Made by a program: the position numbers and the translations under genes | Shown here: positions 1 to 6,807 of the stretch, one piece after another | How positions within the stretch are numbered: position 1 is the stretch's first letter | How the letters are laid out: the number at the start of each line of letters is the position of its first letter | The notes under the pieces: model-generated | The model's database searches: none | What the model was told of the DNA's origin: nothing | Seen by the model: the letters and a program-made list of their open reading frames with translations, nothing else | Origin: an uncultured Bacilli bacterium | GTDB taxonomy: Bacteria; Bacillota_I; Bacilli_A; RF39; UBA660 | Assembly: GCA_944359595.1 (NCBI GenBank) | Contig: CALVSV010000102.1 | Span: forward strand, 1 to 7,615 | DNA length: 7,615 nt | Reading direction: 5' to 3'

Positions 1-631
1 ATGTATATTTATTTAATAGATTTAACGCTGTTTTTTCGCCGATTCCCCTAATACCAGGTATATTATCAGATGCATCACCTGCTAAAGCCTTTAAATCTAT
101 CATATGAATAGGTTCAATACCATAAACTTCTCTAAACTTTTCAGGAGTGAAAACAATACTATCCTTTGATTTTAAGTGTTTTACTGTAACTTTATTGCTG
201 ATAAGTTGTAATAAGTCTTTATCACTACTAATTATTGTTGCATTAAATTCATTATTTTCATCTACTCTTTTAGAAAGTGTACCAATTATATCATCAGCTT
301 CATAATTATCAATTTCAAACCATTTAATACCTAAACAATCTAATACTTCTTTAGCAACAGGAAATTGTTTTTTTAAATCATCTGGAGTTTCTATTCTTCC
401 TTGCTTATAAAAATCATATTTTTCGTGTCTAAAAGTTTTTCCTTTATCAAAAGCAACCAACATATATTCTGGTTTTTCATCATCCATTATTTTATTTATC
501 ATATTTATAAATCCAAAAAGTGCATTTGTAGGAAACCCCTTTGAATTTTTCATTATATTACCACTATATGCAGTAGCATAATAACTTCTAAATAATAAAT
601 TATTACCATCAACTAAAACTATTTTTTTCAT
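1..631 (-). CDS. 5'-3' exonuclease domain protein (DNA polymerase I N-terminus or stand-alone exonuclease), 3' end cut off
   Basis: The first 210 residues of a FEN/PolA-type 5'-3' exonuclease are visible; the gene runs off the left edge. This enzyme removes RNA primers and 5' flaps during Okazaki fragment processing and repair in the cytoplasm. The N-terminus LVDGNNLLFRSYYAT carries the first metal-binding Asp (D8). AFDKGKTFRHEKY (60-72) gives D62 and the family's FRHE motif, and GRIETPDDLKKQFP (78-91) is the typical arch segment. YEADDIIGTL (110-119) and SSDKDL (135-140) supply further acidic metal ligands, and GDASDNIPGIRGIGEKTA (185-202) holds the last Asp pair plus the helix-hairpin-helix DNA-binding motif. 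The window ends before any polymerase domain could appear, so polA and a short exonuclease of the Mycoplasma type cannot be told apart. ATG at 631 is the only conventional start that fits the family's N-terminus, but its Shine-Dalgarno lies unusually far upstream (see 632-671). It has its own promoter behind the parC terminator. Confidence 0.92.
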   Translation of the reverse strand, partial: MKKIVLVDGNNLLFRSYYATAYSGNIMKNSKGFPTNALFGFINMINKIMDDEKPEYMLVAFDKGKTFRHEKYDFYKQGRIETPDDLKKQFPVAKEVLDCLGIKWFEIDNYEADDIIGTLSKRVDENNEFNATIISSDKDLLQLISNKVTVKHLKSKDSIVFTPEKFREVYGIEPIHMIDLKALAGDASDNIPGIRGIGEKTALNLLNKYT

Positions 632-671
632 AATACCCACAATAATTATATAATTATTGTTAACCTCCTTT
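632..671 (-). promoter_or_regulatory. Ribosome binding site with a 22-bp palindrome between Shine-Dalgarno and ATG
   Basis: On the minus strand AAAGGAGG (671-664) is a near-ideal Shine-Dalgarno, but 32 nt separate it from the ATG at 631. Of these, 22 nt (660-639) form a perfect palindrome with half-site ACAATAATTAT. Folded as an RNA hairpin it would leave TTA plus GGGTATT, a 10-nt effective spacing. The frame between them is open but holds only GTG at 640 as another usual start codon, at 23 nt and inside the right arm. Seen: the palindrome and the spacing. Inferred: a hairpin-bridged ribosome binding site. The same palindrome could instead be a DNA operator. Confidence 0.6.
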
Positions 672-694
672 ATATGTTTTTTTGTCCTATATTT

Positions 695-703
695 ATTATA
701 TCA
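695..703 (-). promoter_or_regulatory. Extended -10 promoter for the exonuclease gene
   Basis: TGATATAAT on the minus strand is a perfect TGnTATAAT extended -10 element. Seventeen bases upstream is ATGAAT, a weak -35 with 3 of 6 matches. The predicted start near 688 gives a leader of about 57 nt that contains the Shine-Dalgarno and the palindrome. It lies between the parC terminator and the gene, as expected for an independent transcript. AT-rich DNA yields such matches by chance, so support is moderate. Confidence 0.55.
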
Positions 704-734
704 TTAAATTAATATAAATTCATATAAATTTAAA

Positions 735-760
735 AATCTTCCAATAATTATTGGAAGATT
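735..760 (-). terminator. Rho-independent terminator of parC
   Basis: A perfect 26-bp inverted repeat: 11-bp stem AATCTTCCAAT with an AATT loop, starting inside the parC stop codon. On the minus strand the stem runs into TTTAAATTTATA, a short interrupted U-tract. The plus-strand side has no T-run, so it is oriented to end parC transcription. Confidence 0.75.
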
Positions 761-3293
761 ATAAATCAAAATCATCTAAAATTTCATCGACTTCTAAAAA
801 TTTATCATCTATATTAGCCAGTGATATTTGAACACCATTATCTTCTTCATCAAAGTTTATTATTTCCTCTTGTGCTTTATGGCTTTCAAAATCACTTTTA
901 TTTTCTAGAGAAATTTCTAAGTGTGTGCTTAATATTCCTTTTTTTACCACATTAGATCCGGTACTATATCTTTCCATAATTGGTATTTCAGTTGATTTTA
1001 AATTAATAAATTTACCATTATTATCTTTAATATCAATATTTACTTTACCAACAACATAGGCACTATTTATTTTTTGAGGATTAGATTTAACTTCTTTCAT
1101 AATAAGTAATCCTCTACCAGCTCTTTTTCCCATTTCCATTTCAGACAATTTTATTCTTTTAGCATTACCTTTATTAGTAAATACTAATAAATATTCTTTA
1201 CTGTCATCAAACAATATTCCAGACACTACACTACCATTTTTTAAATTAATAGATTTTACTCCTGCACTTTTAACACCACTTATTGGGACACTATCAATAT
1301 CGTACCATAATCCATAACAATCATCAGTTACAATTAAAACATTTTTATTATTAAAAGTTAATGTTGCATTTATTAATTCATCATCATCTTTTAATTTCAT
1401 ACAAGTTATAGGCTTAGAATATCTAGATACTTTAAAATCTTTAATCATTGTTCTTTTTATCATTCCATTTTTAGAAAAAATAGTGATATCTCCATCTTGA
1501 TTAAAATCATATATAGGTATACTAGAAATAATGTTTTCATTTGATTTAATTGGTACTATATTACTTATATGTTTTCCTAAATCTTTCCATTTAGCATCGG
1601 GTAAATCGTGAATAGGTACATATAAATAATTACCTAGACTTGTAAACAATAAAATAGTATCCATAGTATTCATTTCATACAAACCAATTAAATAGTCACC
1701 TTCTTTTAATCCAGTAGTATCGTTAGATGATGAAGAGAAACTTTTTTTAGAAACTTTTTTTACATATCCATCATTAGTTACCAATACAATAACATCTTCT
1801 TTAGGTATCATAAGTGTTGTATCAATCTTTATTTCAGTAATATCTTCTTTAATTTGAGTTTTTCTTGGAGTAGAATATTTTTCTTTAATATCATTTAATT
1901 CATCTTTTATTATATTCATTAATTTTTTATCACTACTTAATATATTTTCTAGTTTTTTAATTAATTTATTTAAATCTATTAATTCTTTTTCTAATAATGT
2001 AACATCTGTATTAGATAATTTATATAATTGTAAAGTAACGATTGCTTCTGCTTGAATTTGTGTAAATTGAAATTCTTTTATTAAATTATCTTTAGCATTG
2101 CTTTTATTTTTACTAGCTCTAATTATTTTTATTATTTCATCTAATATAGATAATGCTTTTATTAATCCTTCAACAATATGTTGTCTTGCCTTAGCATGTT
2201 CTAAATCAAATTTAGTCCTATTAGTAATTACTTCTTTTTGAAAATTAATATAAGCATCAATTATTTTTATTATTCCCAATTGTTTAGGGCTTTTATTAAC
2301 AATAGCTACCATATTATAATTATAACTAATTTGCAAATCAGTATTTTTAAGTAAATAATTTAACACCAACTCTTTATTAGCACTTTTCTTTAAATCTATA
2401 ACAATTCTTAATCCATTTTTATCTGTTTCATCTCTAACTTCACTAATTCCATCAATTTTTTTATCTACTCTTATTTCATCTATTTTTCTAACTAAATTTG
2501 CCTTATTAACTTCAAATGGAATTTCTGTAACTATTATTTGATCTTTAACTATAGTTGCATTACTTTTTAATATTATTTTACCTCTACCAGTCTTAAAAGC
2601 TTCCTTTATTCCTTTAATACCTTCAACTATACCGCCAGTAGGAAAATCAGGCCCTTTAACGATATTCATTATATCTTCCATAGTAGATTCATTATTATCT
2701 ATTCGGTATATAGTCGCATCTATAATTTCGCCTAAATTATGTGGTGGAATATTTGTTGCATAACCGGCACTAATACCATTAGCTCCATTTACTAATAAAT
2801 TTGGATATTTTGTTGGCAAAACTGTCGGCTCCATTTCTGTATCATCATAATTTGGTGCAAATTCAACAACATTTTTTTCAATATCGCGTAACATTTCTTC
2901 ACCAATTTTTGATAGTCTTGCCTCTGTATAACGCATTGCAGCTGGACTATCACCATCCATTGAACCATTGTTACCATGCATATCTATATATACAGCATTT
3001 TGTTTCCACCACTGACTCATTCTAACCATTGCATCATATATACTAGAATCTCCATGAGGGTGCAATTGCCCCATAACATTACCAACTGTTTTTGCGCTCT
3101 TTTTATATGGTTTATCGTGTGTATTTTTATCTTTATACATAGAATAAAGTATTCTTCTTTGAACAGGTTTTAATCCATCTCTTGCATCAGGAAGAGCTCT
3201 ATCTTGAATAATAGTTTTTGCATATCTTCCAAAACGTTGTCCCATTATTTCTTCTAAAGAATATTTATATATTTTATCTATTATATTAGTCAT
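759..3293 (-). CDS. parC: DNA topoisomerase IV subunit A
   Basis: This is the DNA-cleaving subunit of topoisomerase IV, which works with ParE to unlink daughter chromosomes; 844 residues, close to the usual Gram-positive length. The cleavage domain holds LKPVQRRILYSMY near 41-53 and the active-site tyrosine in AAMRYTEARLS (Y122). HGNNGSMDGDSPAAMRY matches ParC/GrlA rather than GyrA. The quinolone region HPHGDSSIYDAMVRMSQ has the usual unsubstituted Ser83/Ser84 and Asp87. The C-gate and coiled-coil segment covers about 360-480, and a beta-pinwheel domain follows from about 505. The canonical GyrA box QRRGGKG is absent; MGKRAGRGL at about 721-729 is the nearest thing. The last 35 residues are acidic. 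A GTG at 3314 would add seven residues, but ATG 3293 has AAGGTGAT just upstream and the predicted transcription start falls at about 3314, so 3293 is chosen. parE, its usual partner, is not next to it here. Confidence 0.95.
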   Translation of the reverse strand: MTNIIDKIYKYSLEEIMGQRFGRYAKTIIQDRALPDARDGLKPVQRRILYSMYKDKNTHDKPYKKSAKTVGNVMGQLHPHGDSSIYDAMVRMSQWWKQNAVYIDMHGNNGSMDGDSPAAMRYTEARLSKIGEEMLRDIEKNVVEFAPNYDDTEMEPTVLPTKYPNLLVNGANGISAGYATNIPPHNLGEIIDATIYRIDNNESTMEDIMNIVKGPDFPTGGIVEGIKGIKEAFKTGRGKIILKSNATIVKDQIIVTEIPFEVNKANLVRKIDEIRVDKKIDGISEVRDETDKNGLRIVIDLKKSANKELVLNYLLKNTDLQISYNYNMVAIVNKSPKQLGIIKIIDAYINFQKEVITNRTKFDLEHAKARQHIVEGLIKALSILDEIIKIIRASKNKSNAKDNLIKEFQFTQIQAEAIVTLQLYKLSNTDVTLLEKELIDLNKLIKKLENILSSDKKLMNIIKDELNDIKEKYSTPRKTQIKEDITEIKIDTTLMIPKEDVIVLVTNDGYVKKVSKKSFSSSSNDTTGLKEGDYLIGLYEMNTMDTILLFTSLGNYLYVPIHDLPDAKWKDLGKHISNIVPIKSNENIISSIPIYDFNQDGDITIFSKNGMIKRTMIKDFKVSRYSKPITCMKLKDDDELINATLTFNNKNVLIVTDDCYGLWYDIDSVPISGVKSAGVKSINLKNGSVVSGILFDDSKEYLLVFTNKGNAKRIKLSEMEMGKRAGRGLLIMKEVKSNPQKINSAYVVGKVNIDIKDNNGKFINLKSTEIPIMERYSTGSNVVKKGILSTHLEISLENKSDFESHKAQEEIINFDEEDNGVQISLANIDDKFLEVDEILDDFDL

Positions 3294-3296
3294 TAT

Positions 3297-3329
3297 ATCA
3301 CCTTGCCATTTCACTTAACTATTATAACA
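3297..3329 (-). promoter_or_regulatory. parC promoter (extended -10) and ribosome binding site
   Basis: TGTTATAAT (3329-3321) is a perfect extended -10; the -35 position (3349-3344, TTTATT) is weak. Transcription would begin near 3314, leaving a leader of only about 20 nt. AAGGTGAT (3304-3297) is a strong match to the 16S rRNA tail and sits three bases before ATG 3293. Together these decide the parC start against the GTG at 3314, which would lie at the very 5' end of the transcript. Confidence 0.6.
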
Positions 3330-3381
3330 AATAACAATTTAAAAATAAAGAAAATTTAAAAATGTAATAAAGTATTTTATA

Positions 3382-3407
3382 AAAAACCAATAAAAATATT
3401 GGTTTTT
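3382..3407 (-). terminator. Hairpin terminator after the membrane-protein gene
   Basis: An 11-bp perfect stem (AAAAACCAATA paired with TATTGGTTTTT) with a four-base loop lies 13 bases past the stop codon. On the minus strand it ends in a run of six T. The A-run/T-run symmetry could make it work in both directions, but only minus-strand genes flank it. It separates this gene from parC and its promoter. Confidence 0.75.
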
Positions 3408-3420
3408 CTATAAATTATAT

Positions 3421-4209
3421 TTATTTTTTCTTCTCTTTATTTTTACTATTAGTATTTTTTACTGATTTTTGATTGTTTCTTATTTCTATATTTTTAGTAC
3501 TTTTTTTAGGTTTTGATACTGTTTTTGGTTTTTCTTCTATATTTGCTTCTTTTTTTGTTACTTCTTCAATAGTTACTTTAGGTTTTTCTTTTTTATGATG
3601 TGAAAAAATTAAAAATAAAATTGATATTAAGAATGTCCAAGCAACAGAGAATATAAATCTATTTAAAATTAACATTATAAATGCATTACCTTCTGTAACA
3701 CCATATTCTGTTGCGAAAATATATATTGCATTAAATAGTAATTGAGCAATTAAAACAGCTAAAAAACAAGATATTGTTTTAAATGTATACTTACTTGCAG
3801 ATGAATATATTCCTATTAGCGATAGCCCTGCAGCTAACAATCCAATGATACTTCCTATCATGATTTTTATATTTGGTAAATACATACCATTAATTTCTTG
3901 CCCATATAATAATTGTATTGCATTAGCCTCATTAATAGTATCTATTTGATTTGGTAAATTTAATACAAGAGCAATAAGTAAATAAGATATTATTAATATT
4001 CCTACTCCGGTAATTAATGTAATTAATGCATCTTTCGCACCCTTTAAATCATTTATTACTACAATAGATAAATATGCTAATGGAAAAATGAAAAATGAAC
4101 ATGCAATAGGTATATTAAATATAACTGTTAATTTAGTTGATGCAATTACAGATAATATTACTACCGCCATCATCAAACATGTAAAAAATGATTTTCTAAC
4201 TTTATACAC
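3421..4209 (-). CDS. Multi-pass membrane protein with lysine-rich C-terminal tail, possibly a divergent VUT/YhhQ-type transporter
   Basis: A 262-residue protein of uncertain function. Hydrophobic segments suggest six membrane helices at about 9-25, 28-53, 60-85, 113-137, 144-166 and 176-203. They are followed by a charged cytosolic tail (204-262) with 19 lysines, ending KNKEKKK. IFPLAYLSIVVINDLKGAKDA (41-61) aligns loosely with the FPLTYL...D-I-SEVYG-K-A segment of the VUT family (putative vitamin or queuosine-precursor transporters such as YhhQ), with NDLKG in place of SEVYG. The order of helices is also compatible. This is recognition from memory of a weak pattern, so the family call is tentative. 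The start is GTG 4209, with AGAGG about 9 nt upstream; an ATG a few bases earlier meets a stop at once. It has its own candidate promoter and terminator, so it is probably monocistronic. Confidence 0.8.
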   Translation of the reverse strand: MYKVRKSFFTCLMMAVVILSVIASTKLTVIFNIPIACSFFIFPLAYLSIVVINDLKGAKDALITLITGVGILIISYLLIALVLNLPNQIDTINEANAIQLLYGQEINGMYLPNIKIMIGSIIGLLAAGLSLIGIYSSASKYTFKTISCFLAVLIAQLLFNAIYIFATEYGVTEGNAFIMLILNRFIFSVAWTFLISILFLIFSHHKKEKPKVTIEEVTKKEANIEEKPKTVSKPKKSTKNIEIRNNQKSVKNTNSKNKEKKK

Positions 4210-4239
4210 TTTACATAACCTCTTTCTATTTATATATTA

Positions 4240-4268
4240 ATTATATAAAAATTTAAATAAATTCACAA
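4240..4268 (-). promoter_or_regulatory. Candidate promoter for the membrane-protein gene
   Basis: On the minus strand TTGTGA (4268-4263, 4 of 6 matches to TTGACA) lies 17 bases before a perfect TATAAT (4245-4240). The -35 part overlaps the last codons of the helicase gene. Transcription would start near 4233, about 24 nt before the GTG start. The spacing is ideal, but the region is extremely AT-rich. Confidence 0.45.
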
Positions 4269-5722
4269 TAATTTTTGTAATATTTTACTATTTCTTTTAA
4301 AAATATTGATTGCTTATTCTGATTAGAAATAATATAAACGTTATTTTTACTTCTAGTTAATGCAACATAAAAAAGTCTTCTTTCTTCATCATATACATAT
4401 TTTTCTTTATTAAGTATTACATACTTTAATACATTATCATCTTCAAGTTTATTAGGAAATCCAAGTATTCTATCTTCTAAATTTATTATAATAACATTAT
4501 CACTTTCTAATCCCTTTGATTTATGAACAGTTAAATATCGTGCGTTATAATCAGATAAATTATATTTATTTGTATCTATAAATTTTTTTATATCGTTTGT
4601 ATTTCTACCCAAAATTAATATATTACCATTATTTTTTATTTTATTAAGTAAATTAAATAAGTCATTATTATATTTATTATAATATATAATTTTAATTGGT
4701 TTTAAATTATGTTTATTAGAATATATATTTTTCTTCATCTGTAATTTATTTTTACATATAAATTTATTAGCTACACTAGCTAATTCCATAGAATTTCGAT
4801 AAGTAGTATTCAAATACATTATAGATGCATCCTTAAAATATTTATTAAAATTTAAAAATATATTTAAATCACAACCTGTAAATCTATATATAGATTGGTA
4901 ATCATCACCTACAACTATTAATCCAGCGTTAGTTTTTTCAATAATCTTTTTGATAAGATTTAATCTTACAATTGATGTATCTTGATACTCATCTATAATA
5001 ATATATTTATATTTTAGATTATTACCTACATTAGATATTGCCAAATTGATTATATCGTTAAAGTCATATCTTAATGTTGAATCGAGTTCTTCCATATATA
5101 TTTGATATATATAAAATGCTATTTTTAAGAACAATTTATTTTTATTTCTATTAAATATTGTATATTTATTTTTATTATATATTTTATAAAAATCATATAA
5201 ATTATAATTATTAGACTTAAATAAATTAATAAATCTAGATAATAATCTTTTTAAATTTATTATATCAGTACTATTGCTTTTTATATAATTTTTTTTATAT
5301 GGTGGTACTCCTAAATATTTCATTATAATTTTATACATTTTAATATTATTATAAATTACATTATTAAAACATTCATCTATTATATAATCTAAATAGTTAT
5401 TAGGACAAATACCTTTTATTTTACTATCTAGTAATGATAGTGCTAATTTATGAAAAGTTTTTACTTCTATATTATAATTATAAAACTCTAATAATTTATT
5501 TTTTAAATTATTAACGGCTTCATTTGTATATGATATACATAATATTTCTTCTTCTTTTATATTTTTAACTTCTATTAAATATTTGATTTTACCTATTAAG
5601 CATAGTGTTTTTCCACTACCCGCTGATGCTACTAAAAGAATTGTTTTATTATTTGCTGTAACAAAATCAAATTGTTCTTTATCCAATTCATAACCACAAA
5701 TATTACTTAATGTATTATTCAT
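4253..5722 (-). CDS. UvrD-family SF1A DNA helicase, compact helicase IV-like
   Basis: An ATP-driven DNA-unwinding enzyme, probably 3'-5', with all superfamily 1A motifs in 489 residues. The Q motif is LDKEQFDF (13-20), Walker A is ASAGSGKT (32-39) and motif Ia is ISYTNEAVNNLKNKL (63-77). Walker B is IIIDEYQDTS (241-250) and motif III is VGDDYQSIYRFTGCD (271-285). TTYRN (306-310) is motif IV, LTVHKSKGLESD (397-408) motif V and EERRLFYVALTRSK (446-459) motif VI. GDDYQSIYRFTG, TTYR..., and ILILGRN resemble E. coli helicase IV (HelD) more than PcrA/UvrD, but the roughly 190-residue N-terminal region of HelD is absent and subdomain 2B is short. Residues 100-215 are rich in Asn, Lys, Tyr and Ile and poorly conserved. 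ATG 5722 has a consensus AGGAGG (5733-5728) five bases before it. It follows metK by 46 bases with no evident promoter. Helicase identity is firm; the in vivo role (repair or restart) is inferred. Confidence 0.9.
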   Translation of the reverse strand: MNNTLSNICGYELDKEQFDFVTANNKTILLVASAGSGKTLCLIGKIKYLIEVKNIKEEEILCISYTNEAVNNLKNKLLEFYNYNIEVKTFHKLALSLLDSKIKGICPNNYLDYIIDECFNNVIYNNIKMYKIIMKYLGVPPYKKNYIKSNSTDIINLKRLLSRFINLFKSNNYNLYDFYKIYNKNKYTIFNRNKNKLFLKIAFYIYQIYMEELDSTLRYDFNDIINLAISNVGNNLKYKYIIIDEYQDTSIVRLNLIKKIIEKTNAGLIVVGDDYQSIYRFTGCDLNIFLNFNKYFKDASIMYLNTTYRNSMELASVANKFICKNKLQMKKNIYSNKHNLKPIKIIYYNKYNNDLFNLLNKIKNNGNILILGRNTNDIKKFIDTNKYNLSDYNARYLTVHKSKGLESDNVIIINLEDRILGFPNKLEDDNVLKYVILNKEKYVYDEERRLFYVALTRSKNNVYIISNQNKQSIFLKEIVKYYKNYCEFI

Positions 5723-5739
5723 TTAAACCTCCTAAATTC

Positions 5740-5777
5740 AAAAGATGAATATGGTATTTGCCCAATATTCATCTTTT
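5740..5777 (-). terminator. Hairpin across the metK stop codon; weak terminator or processing site
   Basis: Two perfect 13-base arms (AAAAGATGAATAT and its complement, 5740-5752 and 5765-5777) flank a 12-base loop. The metK stop TGA lies in the upstream arm of the mRNA. After the stem the minus strand reads GAATTTAGGAGG, so the U-tract is only the four T of the arm. Termination is therefore probably partial, letting some transcripts reach the helicase gene. A role as mRNA 3'-end stabiliser is equally possible. Confidence 0.5.
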
Positions 5778-6806
5778 AGTTTTCTCATCTTTAAAATGTC
5801 CAAATCTTGCAAGCTCCTCATAATTTACATTTAATAAATCCAAATCCTTAATAATATTACTAGGTGTACACTCCTCATACAATAAATCATCTACATCTAT
5901 ACTACCAATATTACTATTTATATATATTGATAATGGTTTTTTCATTCCAATCGCATAACTTAATTGTACACTGCACCAATCTAAATTATACTTTTTTAAA
6001 TAACGAATAGCTAAAATTCTTGCTTTATATGCCCCACTTCTATCAACTTTTGTAGGATCTTTACCAGAAAAAGCACCACCGCCAACTTTAGCAAATGATT
6101 GATATGTATCAACAACTATTTTTCTTCCGGTTAATCCAGTATCTGCATCAAAACCGCCAATAGAAAATTTAGATGTTGAATTAATTAAAAATTCATCTAT
6201 TTTAACATTATATTTATCACATATTTTCGTAGCTTCTTTTTTTAATATATCATCGGTTATATTTCGTTCTTCTTCAGTATTTTGATAACATATAGTAAAT
6301 GTTTTAATTTTTTTTAGATTCATATTATTATCATAATATCCGGTTATTTGTGCTTTTCCATCTGGTAAAAACCTTTTATCTACTTTTCTTAATTCATCAT
6401 AAAACATACTAAATTCTTGTAATATAACCATTGCTTTAGGTAATAATTTTTCAGTTTCTTTAGTTGCATAACCAAACATCATTCCGTTATCGCCAGCACC
6501 TAAATTATTTTTATTTGTGCCTAAGGCTATATCGTTACTTTGTTTATCAAGTTTTACAATTATATTATAATTTGAATTATAGCCAATATCTTTTAATACT
6601 TTTTTTACAATATATTCTATGTTAACAGTTGCTTTTGACGTAACTTCACCAGCAACGACAATCAAATTCTTACTTCCTAATACTTCGATCGCACATCTAC
6701 TATTTTTATCTTGCAAAATATATTCATCCACTAAAGCATCACTTATTTGATCACAAACTTTATCAGGGTGTCCTCTAAAAACTATTTCATTACTGTAAAC
6801 TATCAT
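5769..6806 (-). CDS. metK: S-adenosylmethionine synthetase (methionine adenosyltransferase), short and divergent
   Basis: It makes S-adenosylmethionine from methionine and ATP. Key elements, numbered from ATG 6806: GHPDK (12-16), the Glu of CAIEVLG (E41), QSNDIA (Q89), GAGDNGMMFGYA (103-114, usually GAGDQG), PDGK (148-151), ADTGLTGRK (221-229), GGGAFSGKDPTKVDRS (242-257) and a final FGHF. Residues matching E. coli E8, H14, D16, E42, Q98, D118, K165, D238, R244, K245, K265, K269 and D271 appear present, so it is probably active. It is 345 residues against about 385-400 for ordinary MetK. The usual SESVTEGHPDK is SNEIVFRGHPDK, GGPxGD is GGFDAD, the loop before GAGD is short, and the C-terminal PWE...TDK region is missing. 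ATG 6806 begins one base after the kduD stop, implying translational coupling. TTG 6818, five bases after GGAGG, is an alternative start. Confidence 0.87.
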   Translation of the reverse strand: MIVYSNEIVFRGHPDKVCDQISDALVDEYILQDKNSRCAIEVLGSKNLIVVAGEVTSKATVNIEYIVKKVLKDIGYNSNYNIIVKLDKQSNDIALGTNKNNLGAGDNGMMFGYATKETEKLLPKAMVILQEFSMFYDELRKVDKRFLPDGKAQITGYYDNNMNLKKIKTFTICYQNTEEERNITDDILKKEATKICDKYNVKIDEFLINSTSKFSIGGFDADTGLTGRKIVVDTYQSFAKVGGGAFSGKDPTKVDRSGAYKARILAIRYLKKYNLDWCSVQLSYAIGMKKPLSIYINSNIGSIDVDDLLYEECTPSNIIKDLDLLNVNYEELARFGHFKDEKTKR

Positions 6807-6807
6807 A

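Noticed and set aside
2792..2977. Short minus-strand reading frame of 61 codons inside parC
   Set aside because: It lies out of frame within the most conserved part of parC, has no family resemblance and no ribosome binding site; a shadow frame.
2920..3060. Quinolone-resistance substitution in ParC
   Set aside because: GDSSIYD carries the ordinary susceptible-type Ser and Asp; the Asp at the second position is normal in streptococcal ParC.
2801..3173. Two plus-strand reading frames (2801-3025 and 2976-3173) opposite parC
   Set aside because: Antisense shadows of parC with low-complexity translations and no start signals; all other genes here are on the minus strand.
3294..3314. GTG at 3314 as the parC start
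   Set aside because: It would place the strong AAGGTGAT inside the coding sequence and sits at the predicted transcription start; ATG 3293 fits better.
5716..5771. TGA read as tryptophan, extending metK past 5769
   Set aside because: Read-through would add an 18-residue tail unlike any MetK C-terminus, and would run over the helicase ribosome site and start. Tryptophans checked elsewhere use TGG, so the standard code is favoured.
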